Positions 28,115-38,098 are shown, numbered from the stretch's first letter. The stretch is 64,000 bases of DNA from JAFKKS01 sp050187875 (GCA_050187875.1 JBFWXB010000004.1:98482-162481), one strand, 5' to 3'. A program made the numbers and translations. Notes: generated by a model not told the origin, from the letters alone.

Positions 28115-29689
28115 ATGAGCGGCGAATCGCAGCAGGCGGGCGGCCAGCGCGGAATGCTCAGCCGCATCATGTCCGTCGGCGGGCTGACGCTCGTCTCGCG
28201 GATCGCCGGATTTCTCCGCGACATCATGCTGGCGGCGATCCTGGGCGCGGGGCCGGTCGCCGACGCCTTCTTCGTCGCGCTGCGTCTGCCGAACCATTTC
28301 CGGGCGATTTTTGCCGAGGGCGCATTCAACGCGGCGTTCGTTCCCGCTTACGCGCGCCTGCGCCAGCAGAATGGCCCCGCATCCGCCGGCCTCTTCGCGG
28401 ACCGCATCTTCACGCTGCTGCTCGCCAGCCAGATTCTTCTTCTCCTCTTCGCGCTCGCATTCACGCCGGCGGTCATCGAGCTCTTGGCGCCGGGCTTCGA
28501 AAAAGACCCCGTGCGCTTCGCGCTCGCGGTCGAGCTGACGCGCATCACCTTTCCCTATCTGCTGCTGATGACGCTGGTGACGCTGTTCAGCGGGATGCTG
28601 AACGCGATCGACCGCTTCGCGGCGGCGGCGGCGGCGCCGATCATCCTCAATCTGATGATGATGGCCGCGCTCGCGCTCGCCGCATTCTTCCCGAGCGCGG
28701 GGCACGCTGCGGCATGGGGCGTGGTGCTTGCCGGTGTCCTCGAAGTGATTCTCGTTGGCGCCGACGCGAAGCGCGCCGGGATTATGGTCGTGCCGCGCTG
28801 GCCGCAATGGGACGCGGACATCCGCCGCTTCTTCAAGGCGCTCGTGCCCGCGACGGTCGGCTCGGCCGGTGTGCAGCTCGCTTTGTTTGCCGACACGATC
28901 ATTGCGAGCTTCCTCACCGTCGGCGCGGTCTCCGCACTCTATTATGCCGACCGACTCAATCAGCTTCCGATCGGCGTCATCGGGATCGCGGCCGGCACGG
29001 TCGTGTTGCCGGAGATGGCGCGGCGCATCGCTGCGGGCGATGAGCGGGGCGCGCGTCACGCACAGGACCGCGCCATCGAGATGACCGTCGCGCTGGCGAT
29101 CCCCTTCGTCGTCGGCTTCGTGATCGTGCCCGACCTCGTCATGCGCGCGCTGTTCACCCGCGGCGCCTTCACCGCGGCGGATGCGGCGGCCTCCGCCGCC
29201 ACGCTGCGCGCCTATGCGCTCGGACTCTTACCTTTCGTCTTGATTCGCAGCCTGGTCGCGACTTTTTTCGCGCGCGGCGACACGGCGACGCCTGTGAAGG
29301 CCTCGCTGACGGCGGCCGCCGTCAATATCGCGCTGAAAGTCGCGCTCATGGGAACGCTGGCCCAGGTCGGCCTCGCGCTCGCGACCTCGGTCGGCGCCTG
29401 GATCAATGTGGCGCTGGTGCTGTGGTTCGCCCTGCGACGGCGCCTGATCGTCCTGGATGCCGCCTTGCTGCGGCCATTGGCAAGGTTAATGGCCGCCGGA
29501 GCGGTCTTGGCGGCGGTAATTTGGTCCGCCCATGCCGTTCTCGACGCGTATTTGGACCTAGTGCGCTGGAAGGATCAGGCGATGCTGGCGGCCCTGGCTT
29601 TCGTGGGCGCGATCGTTTACGGAACGGCCTTGTTGTTTTTGTATCGCGCGCGCTGGCGTGGTGTGAGCCCGGCGGCCCTGCGCCGCTGA
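28115..29689 (+). CDS. murJ: Lipid II flippase MurJ (MviN)
   Basis: An essential inner-membrane protein of the MOP superfamily, 524 residues and about 14 membrane helices, that flips lipid-linked peptidoglycan precursor to the periplasm. Seen: the diagnostic N-terminus TLVSRIAGFLRDIMLAAILG (about 20-39), DAFFVALRLPNHFRAIFAEGAFN, PATVGSAGVQLALFADTIIAS, YYADRLNQLPIGVIGIA and FARGDTATPVKASL. These blocks are conserved across MurJ. Length is usual. The start is ATG 28115; the gene stands alone between unrelated functions. Confidence 0.95.
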   Translation: MSGESQQAGGQRGMLSRIMSVGGLTLVSRIAGFLRDIMLAAILGAGPVADAFFVALRLPNHFRAIFAEGAFNAAFVPAYARLRQQNGPASAGLFADRIFTLLLASQILLLLFALAFTPAVIELLAPGFEKDPVRFALAVELTRITFPYLLLMTLVTLFSGMLNAIDRFAAAAAAPIILNLMMMAALALAAFFPSAGHAAAWGVVLAGVLEVILVGADAKRAGIMVVPRWPQWDADIRRFFKALVPATVGSAGVQLALFADTIIASFLTVGAVSALYYADRLNQLPIGVIGIAAGTVVLPEMARRIAAGDERGARHAQDRAIEMTVALAIPFVVGFVIVPDLVMRALFTRGAFTAADAAASAATLRAYALGLLPFVLIRSLVATFFARGDTATPVKASLTAAAVNIALKVALMGTLAQVGLALATSVGAWINVALVLWFALRRRLIVLDAALLRPLARLMAAGAVLAAVIWSAHAVLDAYLDLVRWKDQAMLAALAFVGAIVYGTALLFLYRARWRGVSPAALRR

Positions 29690-29784
29690 TGGGCGGTTTC
29701 GACGCCGTGCCTTGAGAAGGCCCGCGCGCTCTCATATATCCGGTCGCCCGCCATTTTGGGCCCAAGTGATTTGTCGGAGATTCC

Positions 29785-30963
29785 ATGTCGATCGCCACGG
29801 TGGCGCGCACGACGCTTCTCGCCCTCTCGATTGCCCCTGTGCTCCTGGCTTGCGGCCAGCAGCAACAGCAGCCCGCGGCGGCCCCGCCGCCGCCCGCCGT
29901 CACCGTCGCGACGCCGGTGAAGCGCACGATCACCGATACGGACGAATATGTCGGGCGCTTCGTCGCCGTCGATTCGGTCGAGGTGCGCGCCCGCGTCTCT
30001 GGATATCTCGAAAAGGTCGAATTCAAAGACGGCCAGTTGGTGAAGCAGGGGGATCTCCTCTTCAGCATCGACAAGCGTCCGTTCCAGAATGCCGTCGATC
30101 AGGCAAAGGCGAACCTCGCGCAGGCCCGCGCGAATCTCGCCTTTGCCGAAAGCGACCTCGCGCGTGCAGCACAGCTCGTTCGCGAGCGCACGATTTCCGA
30201 ACAGGTCTTCGAGCAGCGCACGCAGACCAAACGCACGGCCGAAGCGACGGTCGCGGCGAACGAGGCGGCCGTGCGGCAGGCGGCGCTTGACCTCGAATTC
30301 ACGGAATTGCGCGCACCGATCGACGGCCGCATCGGCGACCGCCGCGTTTCGCCGGGCAACCTTGTGACCGGCGGCACCGCAGGCAACACGACATTGCTCG
30401 CGACCATCGTCTCGACCGACCCGATCCGCTTCGAGTTCACCTTCGACGAAGCCTCGTACCTGCGCTACGAGCGCTTCGGCAAAAAGGACAAGGACGACCT
30501 TGCAAGCCGTGGCGCAAAAACGCCGGTGAAGCTTAAGCTGATCGACGAGGAGAAATTCTCCCATGAGGGCATGATCGATTTCGTCGACAACGTTATCGAT
30601 CGGACCTCGGGCACCATCCGCGGCCGTGCCGTGCTTCCGAATCCCAAAGGCTTGTTCACGCCCGGCATGTTCGGCCGCGTCCAGGTCCCCGCGTCTCCGC
30701 CTTATGAGGCTATCCTGGTTCCTGACGTCGCGATTGGCTCGGAGCAGGTGCGCAAATTTGTGCTGGTGGTCGGCGACGACAATACCGTTCGCCAGGTCTA
30801 TGTGACGCTCGGGCAGCTTGATAACGGCGAGCGGGTGATCAAGGAGGGGCTCAAGGGCGACGAGCGTGTCATCGTCAATGGTCTGATGCGGGCGCGTCCG
30901 GGGCAGAAGGTGACGCCTGAAGAAAAAGGGCCGGCAACCGGCTCACCGCAAGCAAAGACCTAA
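29785..30963 (+). CDS. RND efflux periplasmic adaptor subunit (AcrA/MexA type)
   Basis: The membrane-fusion protein of a tripartite efflux pump, 392 residues. The N-terminus is a lipoprotein signal with lipobox LLAC (Cys near residue 23), followed by a Gln/Ala/Pro linker. The body shows the lipoyl half GYLEKVEFKDGQLVKQGD, a coiled-coil hairpin (about 100-170, AKANLAQARANLAFAESDL), the second lipoyl half LRAPIDGRIGDRRVSPGN, and a beta-barrel/membrane-proximal part. The next gene is the RND pump 5 bp downstream. No outer-membrane TolC-like gene is in the window. Confidence 0.93.
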   Translation: MSIATVARTTLLALSIAPVLLACGQQQQQPAAAPPPPAVTVATPVKRTITDTDEYVGRFVAVDSVEVRARVSGYLEKVEFKDGQLVKQGDLLFSIDKRPFQNAVDQAKANLAQARANLAFAESDLARAAQLVRERTISEQVFEQRTQTKRTAEATVAANEAAVRQAALDLEFTELRAPIDGRIGDRRVSPGNLVTGGTAGNTTLLATIVSTDPIRFEFTFDEASYLRYERFGKKDKDDLASRGAKTPVKLKLIDEEKFSHEGMIDFVDNVIDRTSGTIRGRAVLPNPKGLFTPGMFGRVQVPASPPYEAILVPDVAIGSEQVRKFVLVVGDDNTVRQVYVTLGQLDNGERVIKEGLKGDERVIVNGLMRARPGQKVTPEEKGPATGSPQAKT

Positions 30964-30968
30964 CCTCC

Positions 30969-33900
30969 ATGCGCATTTCGCATTTTTTCATTGAACGCCC
31001 GATCTTTGCTTCGGTCGTTTCGATCGTCATCGTGATTTTGGGGGCGGTCGCGTTCACGCGGCTGCCGATCGCGCAATATCCGGAGATTGCGCCGCCGGTC
31101 ATCAACGTGTCGGGGCAGTACCCGGGCGCGAGCGCGGAAACCGTGGCGGAAACGGTCGTCGCGCCGATCGAGCAGCAGATCAACGGCGTCGAAGGGATGA
31201 TCTATCTCTCTTCGAACTCGACGTCGGACGGCCGCTTCTCCATTGCCGTGACGTTCGAGATCGGCACCAATCTCGATATTGCGCAGGTCCAAGTCCAAAA
31301 TCGCGTGTCGATCGCGCAGCCGCGCCTGCCCGACGCCGTGCGCCAGATAGGCGTCACGGTCACGAAGAGCTCGCCCGACATCTTGATGGTGGTGAACCTC
31401 TTCTCGCCCGACAAGTCGCGCGACATGCTGTTCGTCTCCAACTACGCCAACCTCGAGATCAAGGACGTGCTGACACGTGTCGACGGCGTCGGCTCGATCA
31501 CGGTGTGGGGAAGTCGCGAATACGCGATGCAGGTCTGGCTCGACCCGGACAGGCTCCAATCGCTCAATTTGACGGCGCAGGACGTCACCCGGGCCCTCCA
31601 GGCGCAGAATGTCCAGGTGGCATCGGGTGTGCTCAACCAGCCACCGCTTGCCAATCAGCTTGCCTTCCAAGTCGCGGTGCGCACGCTTGGGCGCCTGTCC
31701 GACCCGACGGAATTCGGCAACATCGTCATCAAACAGTCGACGAATGCGGTCGTGCGCATCAAGGACGTCGCGCGCGTCGAGCTGACAGGCCAGGACTACT
31801 CGTCGTCGTCTTATCTCGACAAGTATCCGTCGGTTGCGATCGGTGTTTTCCAGCGGCCCGGATCGAATGCGCTCCGGACGGGCGAAAACATCCGCAAGAC
31901 GATGGCGGAGATCGCCAAGAAGTTCCCGCAGGGGCTTCAATACGGCATTCTGTACGATCCGACGCAGTTCATTCAGGAGTCGGTTGACGCCGTTGTGAAG
32001 ACGATCTTCGAGGCGACGCTTCTCGTCGTTCTCGTGGTCATCCTCTTCCTGCAGACTTGGCGTGCCGCAATCATCCCGATCCTGGCGATCCCGATCTCGC
32101 TCGTCGGCACGTTCTTTGCGATGAGCTTGTTCGGGTTCACGCTCAACAATCTGTCGCTTTTCGGACTTGTGCTGGCGATCGGTATCGTGGTCGACGACGC
32201 GATCGTCGTCGTTGAAAATGTCGAGCGTAACATCAGCCGAGGCATGACGCCGCGCGAGGCGGCGCATCAGAGCATGGACGAGGTCGGCGGCGCGCTGATC
32301 GCGATTGCGCTGGTGCTGACCTCGGTGTTCGTGCCCTCGGCGTTTATCCCCGGCATATCGGGTCAGTTCTATCGTCAGTTCGCTCTGACGATCGCCGGTT
32401 CCACGGTGATCTCGCTGGTCGTGTCATTGACATTGTCGCCGGCGATGTGCGCTCTGCTGCTCAAGCCGCACGATCCGCAGCACCGCGATCGCTGGTACGA
32501 GAAGCCGATCCACGGCTTCTTCCGGCTGTTCAACCGCGGGTTCAATGGTCTGTCGAACGGTTATGCATGGTTCGTAAAGCGAATCGTGCGCTTCGCGGTT
32601 CTGATGCTCATCGTCTACGCGGGCATTCTGGGGTTCGGGCTGAACGAATTCCGCAAAGCGCCGCAAGGCTTCATTCCGCAGCAGGATCTCGGCTACGTGA
32701 TCGTGGTCGCGCAGCTGCCGCCGGGTGCGGCGCTCGAGCGCACCGATGAAGTCATGCAGCGCGCGGCCGCGTCCGCGCTCGACACGCCGGGCGTCGCGCA
32801 TGTCGTGAACATCGTCGGATTCTCCGGCGCCACATTCACCAACGCGCCGAATGCCGGCGCCATGTTCGTCGTGCTTGAGCCGTTTTCCAAGCGCGCTGGC
32901 GATCCGAAACGCTCGGCGACGGCGGTACAAGGGGCGCTATTCGGCAAGCTTGCCGCGATCCGTGAAGGATTCATGATCGCCGTTCTGCCGCCGCCCGTGC
33001 AGGGAATTGGCAACGCCGGCGGCTTCCGCATGATCGTGGAGGACCGCGGTGGGCGCGGTCCCCAAGAGTTGCAGAAGGCCGTCTACGCGATGATGGGCAA
33101 GGCGGCGCAGACGCCCGGCCTGCAGCAGGTCTATTCGCTATTCGAGACGTCGACACCACAGCTCTATCTCGATATCGACCGCACCAAGGTCCAGCTTCTC
33201 GGCGTCAACATGTCCGACGTGTTCGCCGCGCTGCAAATCTATATCGGTTCGTCCTACGTCAACGACTTCAATCTTTTCGGCCGTACGTTCCGTGTGCAGG
33301 CGCAGGCCGAGGGCAAATATCGGCTGCAGCCGAAAGACGTCCTTGCGTTGCGCGTCCGCAACGCGGCGGGCGAGACGGTCCCGCTCGGCTCGTTCACGAC
33401 GGTGCGCGACATCTCCGGACCCTATCGTGTTCCGCGCTACAACATCTATCCCTCGGCGGAACTCGACGGAAGCCCCGCGCCGGGCGTCTCGCAGGGGCAA
33501 GCGATTCAGCTCATGCAGAAGCTCGCGGCCGAGACGCTGCCCGAGGGCTTCACCTACGAATGGACGGCGCTCGCGTTCCAGCAACTACGGGCCGGCAATA
33601 CGGCGATCTTCGCCTTCGCACTCGGGGTGATCTTCGTCTTCCTCGTGCTGGCCGCGCAATACGAGAGCCTGACATTGCCGCTGGCGGTCATTCTCATCGT
33701 GCCGATGTGTCTCGTCGCGGCGGTCGTCGGCATCCTCTTGCGCGGGCAGGACAATAACATCCTGACGCAGGTCGGCTTCATCGTGCTGATCGCGCTGGCG
33801 GCGAAAAACGCGATCCTTATCGTCGAGTTCGCGAAGCAGCTCGAGGATCAAGGCCGCAATCGCTTCGATGCCGCCATGGAAGCGGCGCGGCTGCGGCTGC

Positions 33901-34136
33901 GGCCGATCGTGATGACGTCGCTGGCCTTCATTCTCGGCGTGTTCCCGCTCGTCGTCGCCATCGGCGCCGGTGCGGAAATGCGCAGGGCGCTGGGCACGGC
34001 GGTGTTCTCCGGTATGATCGGCGTGACGATTTTCGGCTTGCTGTTCACGCCGGCGTTTTACGTGATTTGCCGCTGGATTGCGGGCCTTGGCGCCCGCCGC
34101 CGCGGGGAGCAGCAGACGCCGCAACCCGCGGAGTAG
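30969..34136 (+). CDS. RND multidrug efflux transporter (AcrB/MexB, HAE1 type)
   Basis: The inner-membrane proton-driven pump, 1055 residues, normal for HAE1 transporters. It starts with the typical SHFFIERPIFASVVSIVIVI and shows periplasmic porter segments (TNLDIAQVQVQNRV), the proton-relay Asp pair in LAIGIVVDDAIVVVENVE (Asp409 and Asp410), FVPSAFIPGISGQFYRQFA, and GLAAKNAILIVEFA-like sequence (ALAAKNAILIVEFAKQ) in the C-terminal half. It forms trimers and exports hydrophobic drugs, dyes or lipids. It is co-transcribed with the adaptor; no regulator of the TetR type is adjacent. Confidence 0.95.
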   Translation: MRISHFFIERPIFASVVSIVIVILGAVAFTRLPIAQYPEIAPPVINVSGQYPGASAETVAETVVAPIEQQINGVEGMIYLSSNSTSDGRFSIAVTFEIGTNLDIAQVQVQNRVSIAQPRLPDAVRQIGVTVTKSSPDILMVVNLFSPDKSRDMLFVSNYANLEIKDVLTRVDGVGSITVWGSREYAMQVWLDPDRLQSLNLTAQDVTRALQAQNVQVASGVLNQPPLANQLAFQVAVRTLGRLSDPTEFGNIVIKQSTNAVVRIKDVARVELTGQDYSSSSYLDKYPSVAIGVFQRPGSNALRTGENIRKTMAEIAKKFPQGLQYGILYDPTQFIQESVDAVVKTIFEATLLVVLVVILFLQTWRAAIIPILAIPISLVGTFFAMSLFGFTLNNLSLFGLVLAIGIVVDDAIVVVENVERNISRGMTPREAAHQSMDEVGGALIAIALVLTSVFVPSAFIPGISGQFYRQFALTIAGSTVISLVVSLTLSPAMCALLLKPHDPQHRDRWYEKPIHGFFRLFNRGFNGLSNGYAWFVKRIVRFAVLMLIVYAGILGFGLNEFRKAPQGFIPQQDLGYVIVVAQLPPGAALERTDEVMQRAAASALDTPGVAHVVNIVGFSGATFTNAPNAGAMFVVLEPFSKRAGDPKRSATAVQGALFGKLAAIREGFMIAVLPPPVQGIGNAGGFRMIVEDRGGRGPQELQKAVYAMMGKAAQTPGLQQVYSLFETSTPQLYLDIDRTKVQLLGVNMSDVFAALQIYIGSSYVNDFNLFGRTFRVQAQAEGKYRLQPKDVLALRVRNAAGETVPLGSFTTVRDISGPYRVPRYNIYPSAELDGSPAPGVSQGQAIQLMQKLAAETLPEGFTYEWTALAFQQLRAGNTAIFAFALGVIFVFLVLAAQYESLTLPLAVILIVPMCLVAAVVGILLRGQDNNILTQVGFIVLIALAAKNAILIVEFAKQLEDQGRNRFDAAMEAARLRLRPIVMTSLAFILGVFPLVVAIGAGAEMRRALGTAVFSGMIGVTIFGLLFTPAFYVICRWIAGLGARRRGEQQTPQPAE

Positions 34137-34142
34137 TCACTG

Positions 34143-36449
34143 ATGCCACCGGTGAAGTTCGGCTTCGGCCAGCCGATGACGCGCAAGGAGGATGACTGGC
34201 TCCTGCGCGGGCAGGGCCGCTACGTGGCGGACGTGATGCCCGACGGCGCGCTGCAGGCGGCCATCCTGCGTTCGCCGCATGCGCACGCCTCGTTTCGCAT
34301 CGCCGACGCCGAAGCGGCACGCAAGCTGCCGGGGGCGCGTCTTATTCTGACCGCAGACGACATCCGCGACCTTGGGCCGATGCCGTGCCTCGGCATGCCG
34401 CCCGACGTGAATGTCGCGGTCCCGCCTTATCCGATGCTCGCCGACCACGTGGTGCGCCATGTCGGCGACCTCGTCGCCTTCGTCGTTGCCGATACGATCG
34501 AGCAGGCGAAGGACGCGGCGGAGGCGATCCAGGTGGAGTGGGAGCCGCTCCGTCCCGTCGTCGATCCGAAGGACGCTGCAGAGAAGGGCGCGCCACGGGT
34601 CTGGGCGGATCACGCCGACAACATCTCTTTCGAGGTGGCGCTGGGCGATCAGACGGCGACCGACGCAGCCTTTGGCCAGGCCGCCTATGTCGTTTCGCTC
34701 GACCTCGTCAATCCGCGCGCGACGGCGAATTACCTCGATACGCGCGGCGTCGTCGCCGAATACGATGCGGCGAGCGAACGCACGACACTGATACTGTCGA
34801 GCCAAGGCCCGCATGCCATTCGCGACGTGCTCTGCGAGCACGTTCTGAAAATCCCCGCCGATAAGTTGCGTGTGCTCACGCCGGAGGTCGGCGGCGGTTT
34901 CGGGACCAAGCTTTTTCCCTATCGCGAATACGCACTCGCCGCCGTCGCGGCGAAGCGGCTGACGCGGCCGGTGCGGTGGATCGCTGACCGCACCGAGCAC
35001 TTCCTCGGCGACGCGCAAGGCCGCGCCAACATCACGAAGGCGCAGCTTGCGCTCGACGCGGGCGGCAAGTTCCTCGCGCTGCGCGTCGACACCCTCGCCG
35101 ATATGGGCGCTTATCTCTCCATCTACGCGCCGTTCATTCCCTATATCGGCGCCGGCATGCTGCCGGGCGTCTACGACATTCCTGCCTGCCATTTGCGGGT
35201 GCGTGGCGTCTATACGAACACGCTCCCCGTCGACGCCTATCGCGGCGCCGGCCGGCCCGAAGCGTCTTACGTGATCGAACGGCTGGTCGACGTCGCGGCG
35301 CGAGAAATCGGCGTTACGCCCGACGCCTTGCGCCGCCGCAACTTCATCAAGCCGAAGGCGATGCCTTACGCCACCGCCGCCGGAAAGACCTACGACTCGG
35401 GAGAATTTGCCGCGCATATGGCGCGGGCGCAGGACGCCGGCGATTGGAAGGGCTTCACGCGCCGCGCCGCCGGCTCGAAGAGGGCTGGGAAGCTGCGCGG
35501 CATTGGCCTCTCGACGTATATCGAGGCCTGTGGCGGCAATGCCCCCGAGAGAGCGACGATGCGCCTCGATGAGGACGGAGGCGTCACGATCCTGATCGGC
35601 ACGCAGTCGAGCGGGCAGGGGCATCACACCGCCTATGCGCAGATTGTCGCCGATCATCTCGGCTTGACGCCGGACAAGGTGCGGGTCGTTCAAGGCGACA
35701 CGGCTTTGATCAGGACCGGCGGCGGCACCGGTGGCTCGAGCTCGATCCCGGTTGGCGGCGTCGCCGTCGCCGGCGCCTCGCGAAAGCTTGCCGACAATCT
35801 GAAGTCGCTCGCCGCCGATACACTGGAGGCGAGCGCTGGCGACCTTGAAATCGCCGAAGGCGCGGTACGGGTCGCCGGCACCGACCGGTCGGTCAGCTTT
35901 GCCGAGCTTGCGCGAACGGCGTCCGATCCGGCGCGGCTGCAGACGTCGGAAAAATGTACGCCGCCCGGCGAGACCTTTCCCAACGGCACGCATCTTGTGG
36001 AGGTCGAGATCGACCCGGCGACGGGCCATGTCGACATCCTGCAATATCTCGTCGTCGACGATTTCGGCGTCACCCTCAATCCGCTGATGCTCGCGGGCCA
36101 GGTGCACGGCGGCACGGCACAGGGGATCGGGCAGGCCTTGCTGGAAGAGACCGTTTATGACCGTGACTCGGGCCAGCTCGTCACGGCGAGCCTGATGGAC
36201 TACGCGCTGCCGCGGGCGAGCAATACGCCGCCGTTCGCATTCGAGACGCGCAATGTGAAATGCCGCACCAACGCGCTCGGCGTGAAAGGGGCGGGCGAGG
36301 CGGGCGCCATCGGCTCATGTCCCGCCGTGATGAACGCCATTGTCGACGCGCTTTGGCGCGGTCACGGCATCTGCCATATCGACATGCCCGCGACCCCGCA
36401 AAACATCTGGCGCACCATTGCGGACAGCAAGCGACAGCATACCCTGTAA
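34143..36449 (+). CDS. Molybdenum hydroxylase large subunit (CoxL-like, xanthine dehydrogenase family)
   Basis: A molybdopterin-cytosine-dinucleotide binding subunit of 768 residues. Seen: GRYVADVMPDGALQAAILRS, cofactor motif VGGGFGTKLFPYREYA, active-site AYRGAGRPEA (residues 365-374), GTQSSGQGHHTAYAQ, and GVKGAGEAGAIG with the general-base Glu719. AYRGAGR is the motif of form II CoxL-like proteins; true CO dehydrogenase (form I) has AYxCSFR, so CO oxidation should not be assumed. The FAD and 2Fe-2S subunits usually encoded next to it are absent here. It follows the RND pump by 6 bp and is followed by two c-type cytochromes. A weak 7-bp hairpin lies after it. Confidence 0.88.
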   Translation: MPPVKFGFGQPMTRKEDDWLLRGQGRYVADVMPDGALQAAILRSPHAHASFRIADAEAARKLPGARLILTADDIRDLGPMPCLGMPPDVNVAVPPYPMLADHVVRHVGDLVAFVVADTIEQAKDAAEAIQVEWEPLRPVVDPKDAAEKGAPRVWADHADNISFEVALGDQTATDAAFGQAAYVVSLDLVNPRATANYLDTRGVVAEYDAASERTTLILSSQGPHAIRDVLCEHVLKIPADKLRVLTPEVGGGFGTKLFPYREYALAAVAAKRLTRPVRWIADRTEHFLGDAQGRANITKAQLALDAGGKFLALRVDTLADMGAYLSIYAPFIPYIGAGMLPGVYDIPACHLRVRGVYTNTLPVDAYRGAGRPEASYVIERLVDVAAREIGVTPDALRRRNFIKPKAMPYATAAGKTYDSGEFAAHMARAQDAGDWKGFTRRAAGSKRAGKLRGIGLSTYIEACGGNAPERATMRLDEDGGVTILIGTQSSGQGHHTAYAQIVADHLGLTPDKVRVVQGDTALIRTGGGTGGSSSIPVGGVAVAGASRKLADNLKSLAADTLEASAGDLEIAEGAVRVAGTDRSVSFAELARTASDPARLQTSEKCTPPGETFPNGTHLVEVEIDPATGHVDILQYLVVDDFGVTLNPLMLAGQVHGGTAQGIGQALLEETVYDRDSGQLVTASLMDYALPRASNTPPFAFETRNVKCRTNALGVKGAGEAGAIGSCPAVMNAIVDALWRGHGICHIDMPATPQNIWRTIADSKRQHTL

Positions 36450-36458
36450 GGGCCCATC

Positions 36459-36481
36459 GGCAGGCTGAAGGGCGGCCTGCC
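36459..36481 (+). terminator. Short hairpin after the CoxL-like gene
   Basis: A 7-bp stem (ggcaggc / gcctgcc) with a 9-base loop begins 10 bp after the stop codon. No T-tract follows, so this is a weak candidate terminator only. Confidence 0.3.
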
Positions 36482-36584
36482 CGGCTGCGGCGTCATGCGC
36501 CTCGCATTCATTCCGGAATAATTTGAAGGTGGCGGGGTTGGGAAATCGCGGCCCCTTTGCCGCCGGACGGGAAAGAGGAATCCT

Positions 36585-37016
36585 ATGAAACGAATTCTGC
36601 TCGCAACGGGTGCCTTGGCGTTCGGGGTGACGGCCGTTTTGGCCCAGGACACCATCGCGAGCCGCAAGCAGCTGATGAAGGCCAATGGCGATCAGGCCAA
36701 GGTCGGCAGTGCCATGGTCAAGGGCGATGCGCCGTTCGATCTCGCCAAGGCCAAGGCGGTCTTTGCCACTTACGCGGATAGCGCGGTGAAGATAACTCCC
36801 ATGTTTCCTGCCGGCTCGCACACAGGCGACACGACCGCGGCCCCCAAGATCTGGGAAGCCAAGGCCGATTTCGATGCGAAGCTGAAAAAGTTTGGGGATG
36901 ATTCAAAGGCTGCGGAAGCTGCCACGAAGGACCTCGACAGCTTCAAGTCGCAATTCGGCGCCGTCATGCGCAACTGCGGCGGTTGCCACGAGACGTATCG
37001 GATCAAAAAGAGCTAG
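36585..37016 (+). CDS. Cytochrome c' (class II c-type cytochrome)
   Basis: A small periplasmic heme protein of 143 residues. It has a signal peptide (MKRILLATGALAFGVTAVLA, cleavage before QDTIAS), a four-helix bundle-like body, and the heme motif near the C-terminus, CGGCHETYR, as in cytochromes c' (CxxCH about 12 residues from the end). Members bind NO/CO or carry electrons. It has a good gaaagagga ribosome site and lies 135 bp after the CoxL-like gene. Confidence 0.9.
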   Translation: MKRILLATGALAFGVTAVLAQDTIASRKQLMKANGDQAKVGSAMVKGDAPFDLAKAKAVFATYADSAVKITPMFPAGSHTGDTTAAPKIWEAKADFDAKLKKFGDDSKAAEAATKDLDSFKSQFGAVMRNCGGCHETYRIKKS

Positions 37017-37125
37017 AATTTTCTTTTTCGGGCCGTCGACAGGGCGAACGCGTTATCGGCGCTCGCTTGTCTTTTTTTGCGCGTGGCCATTACTTTGGGT
37101 TGTTGGAATCGGCGCGGAGTCATGA

Positions 37126-38037
37126 ATGTTGCGCAAGCTTGCGCTTGGCTTGGCGATCCTCGGTGTCGCAGGGGGCTCCATATCCTGGCTTCTGACGAAG
37201 CCGCAAGTCGTGCAAGCTGGCCCTCTAATCGCACGCACCCCGGATTTGGCGAACGGCGCGACCATGTTCCACGCTGGCGGCTGCGCCGAGTGCCATGCCA
37301 CGCCCGGCGCGGCGGATAAAACGAGGCTCGGCGGCGGTTTTGCGCTGCATTCCCCATTTGGCACTTTCAACGTTCCCAATATCTCGCCGGACTCCAAGCA
37401 CGGCATCGGCGCCTGGACGGAGGCGCAATTTCTGAACGCCGTTCTGCGCGGCACGTCGCCGATAGGCGAGCATCTTTATCCCGCGTTTCCATACGGCTCC
37501 TACGCGCATATGCGCATCGACGACGTGCGCGATCTCTTTGCTTATATGCGCACCTTGCCGCCGGTCGAGAGCGACGTGCCCGACCATGTGCTCCGCTTTC
37601 CGTTCAATATCCGGCGTGGCATTGGCTTGTGGAAGCTGCTGTTCTTCCACGAACAGCCCTTCACGCCGGATCCATCGCGATCCGAGGCCTGGAACCGTGG
37701 GGCCTATCTCGTCAACGGCCCGGCGCATTGCGCCGAATGCCATAGCCCGCGGAATTTTCTCGGTGGCATTGTCGAGAGCCAACGTTTCGCCGGCGGTCCC
37801 AATCCCGAAGGACGCGGCTGGATCCCGAACATCACGCCAAAGGGCATCGGCGACTGGTCGGATAAGGATGTGGCGGAGATGCTGGAATCGGGTTTGACGC
37901 CCGACGGCGATTCGCTTGGGAGTTCGATGGTCGCGGTCGTGCGCAACACCGCCCAGCTCTCGGCGGACGATCGCATGGCAATCGCGACCTATATCAAATC
38001 GCTCCCCCCGCGAGACGGCCCGAAGCGCGGGCACTGA
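37126..38037 (+). CDS. Diheme cytochrome c
   Basis: A periplasmic or membrane-tethered electron carrier, 303 residues. An N-terminal hydrophobic segment (ALGLAILGVAGGSISWLL) acts as signal or anchor. Two heme sites are seen: CAECHATPGA (about residue 46) and CAECHSPRNF (about 203), each starting a cytochrome c domain; HLYPAFPYGSYAHMRIDDV and NITPKGIGDWSDKDV are typical of diheme cytochromes that serve alcohol or aldehyde dehydrogenases. It follows cytochrome c' by 109 bp with its own ggag site. It could take electrons from the CoxL-like enzyme or another periplasmic dehydrogenase. Confidence 0.9.
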   Translation: MLRKLALGLAILGVAGGSISWLLTKPQVVQAGPLIARTPDLANGATMFHAGGCAECHATPGAADKTRLGGGFALHSPFGTFNVPNISPDSKHGIGAWTEAQFLNAVLRGTSPIGEHLYPAFPYGSYAHMRIDDVRDLFAYMRTLPPVESDVPDHVLRFPFNIRRGIGLWKLLFFHEQPFTPDPSRSEAWNRGAYLVNGPAHCAECHSPRNFLGGIVESQRFAGGPNPEGRGWIPNITPKGIGDWSDKDVAEMLESGLTPDGDSLGSSMVAVVRNTAQLSADDRMAIATYIKSLPPRDGPKRGH

Positions 38038-38098
38038 TCCGCCTGTCGGCTCGCCTCGCGCCATTGGGTAATCGCTGCGGCCATGATATGGCTCGCGC

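Noticed and set aside
34137..36107. A 656-codon minus-strand frame opposite the CoxL-like gene
   Set aside because: No motifs; the + strand frame carries the full set of molybdenum hydroxylase motifs.
34143..36449. Aerobic CO dehydrogenase large subunit
   Set aside because: The active-site motif is AYRGAGR, not the AYxCSFR of true (form I) CO dehydrogenase, and the other subunits are not adjacent.
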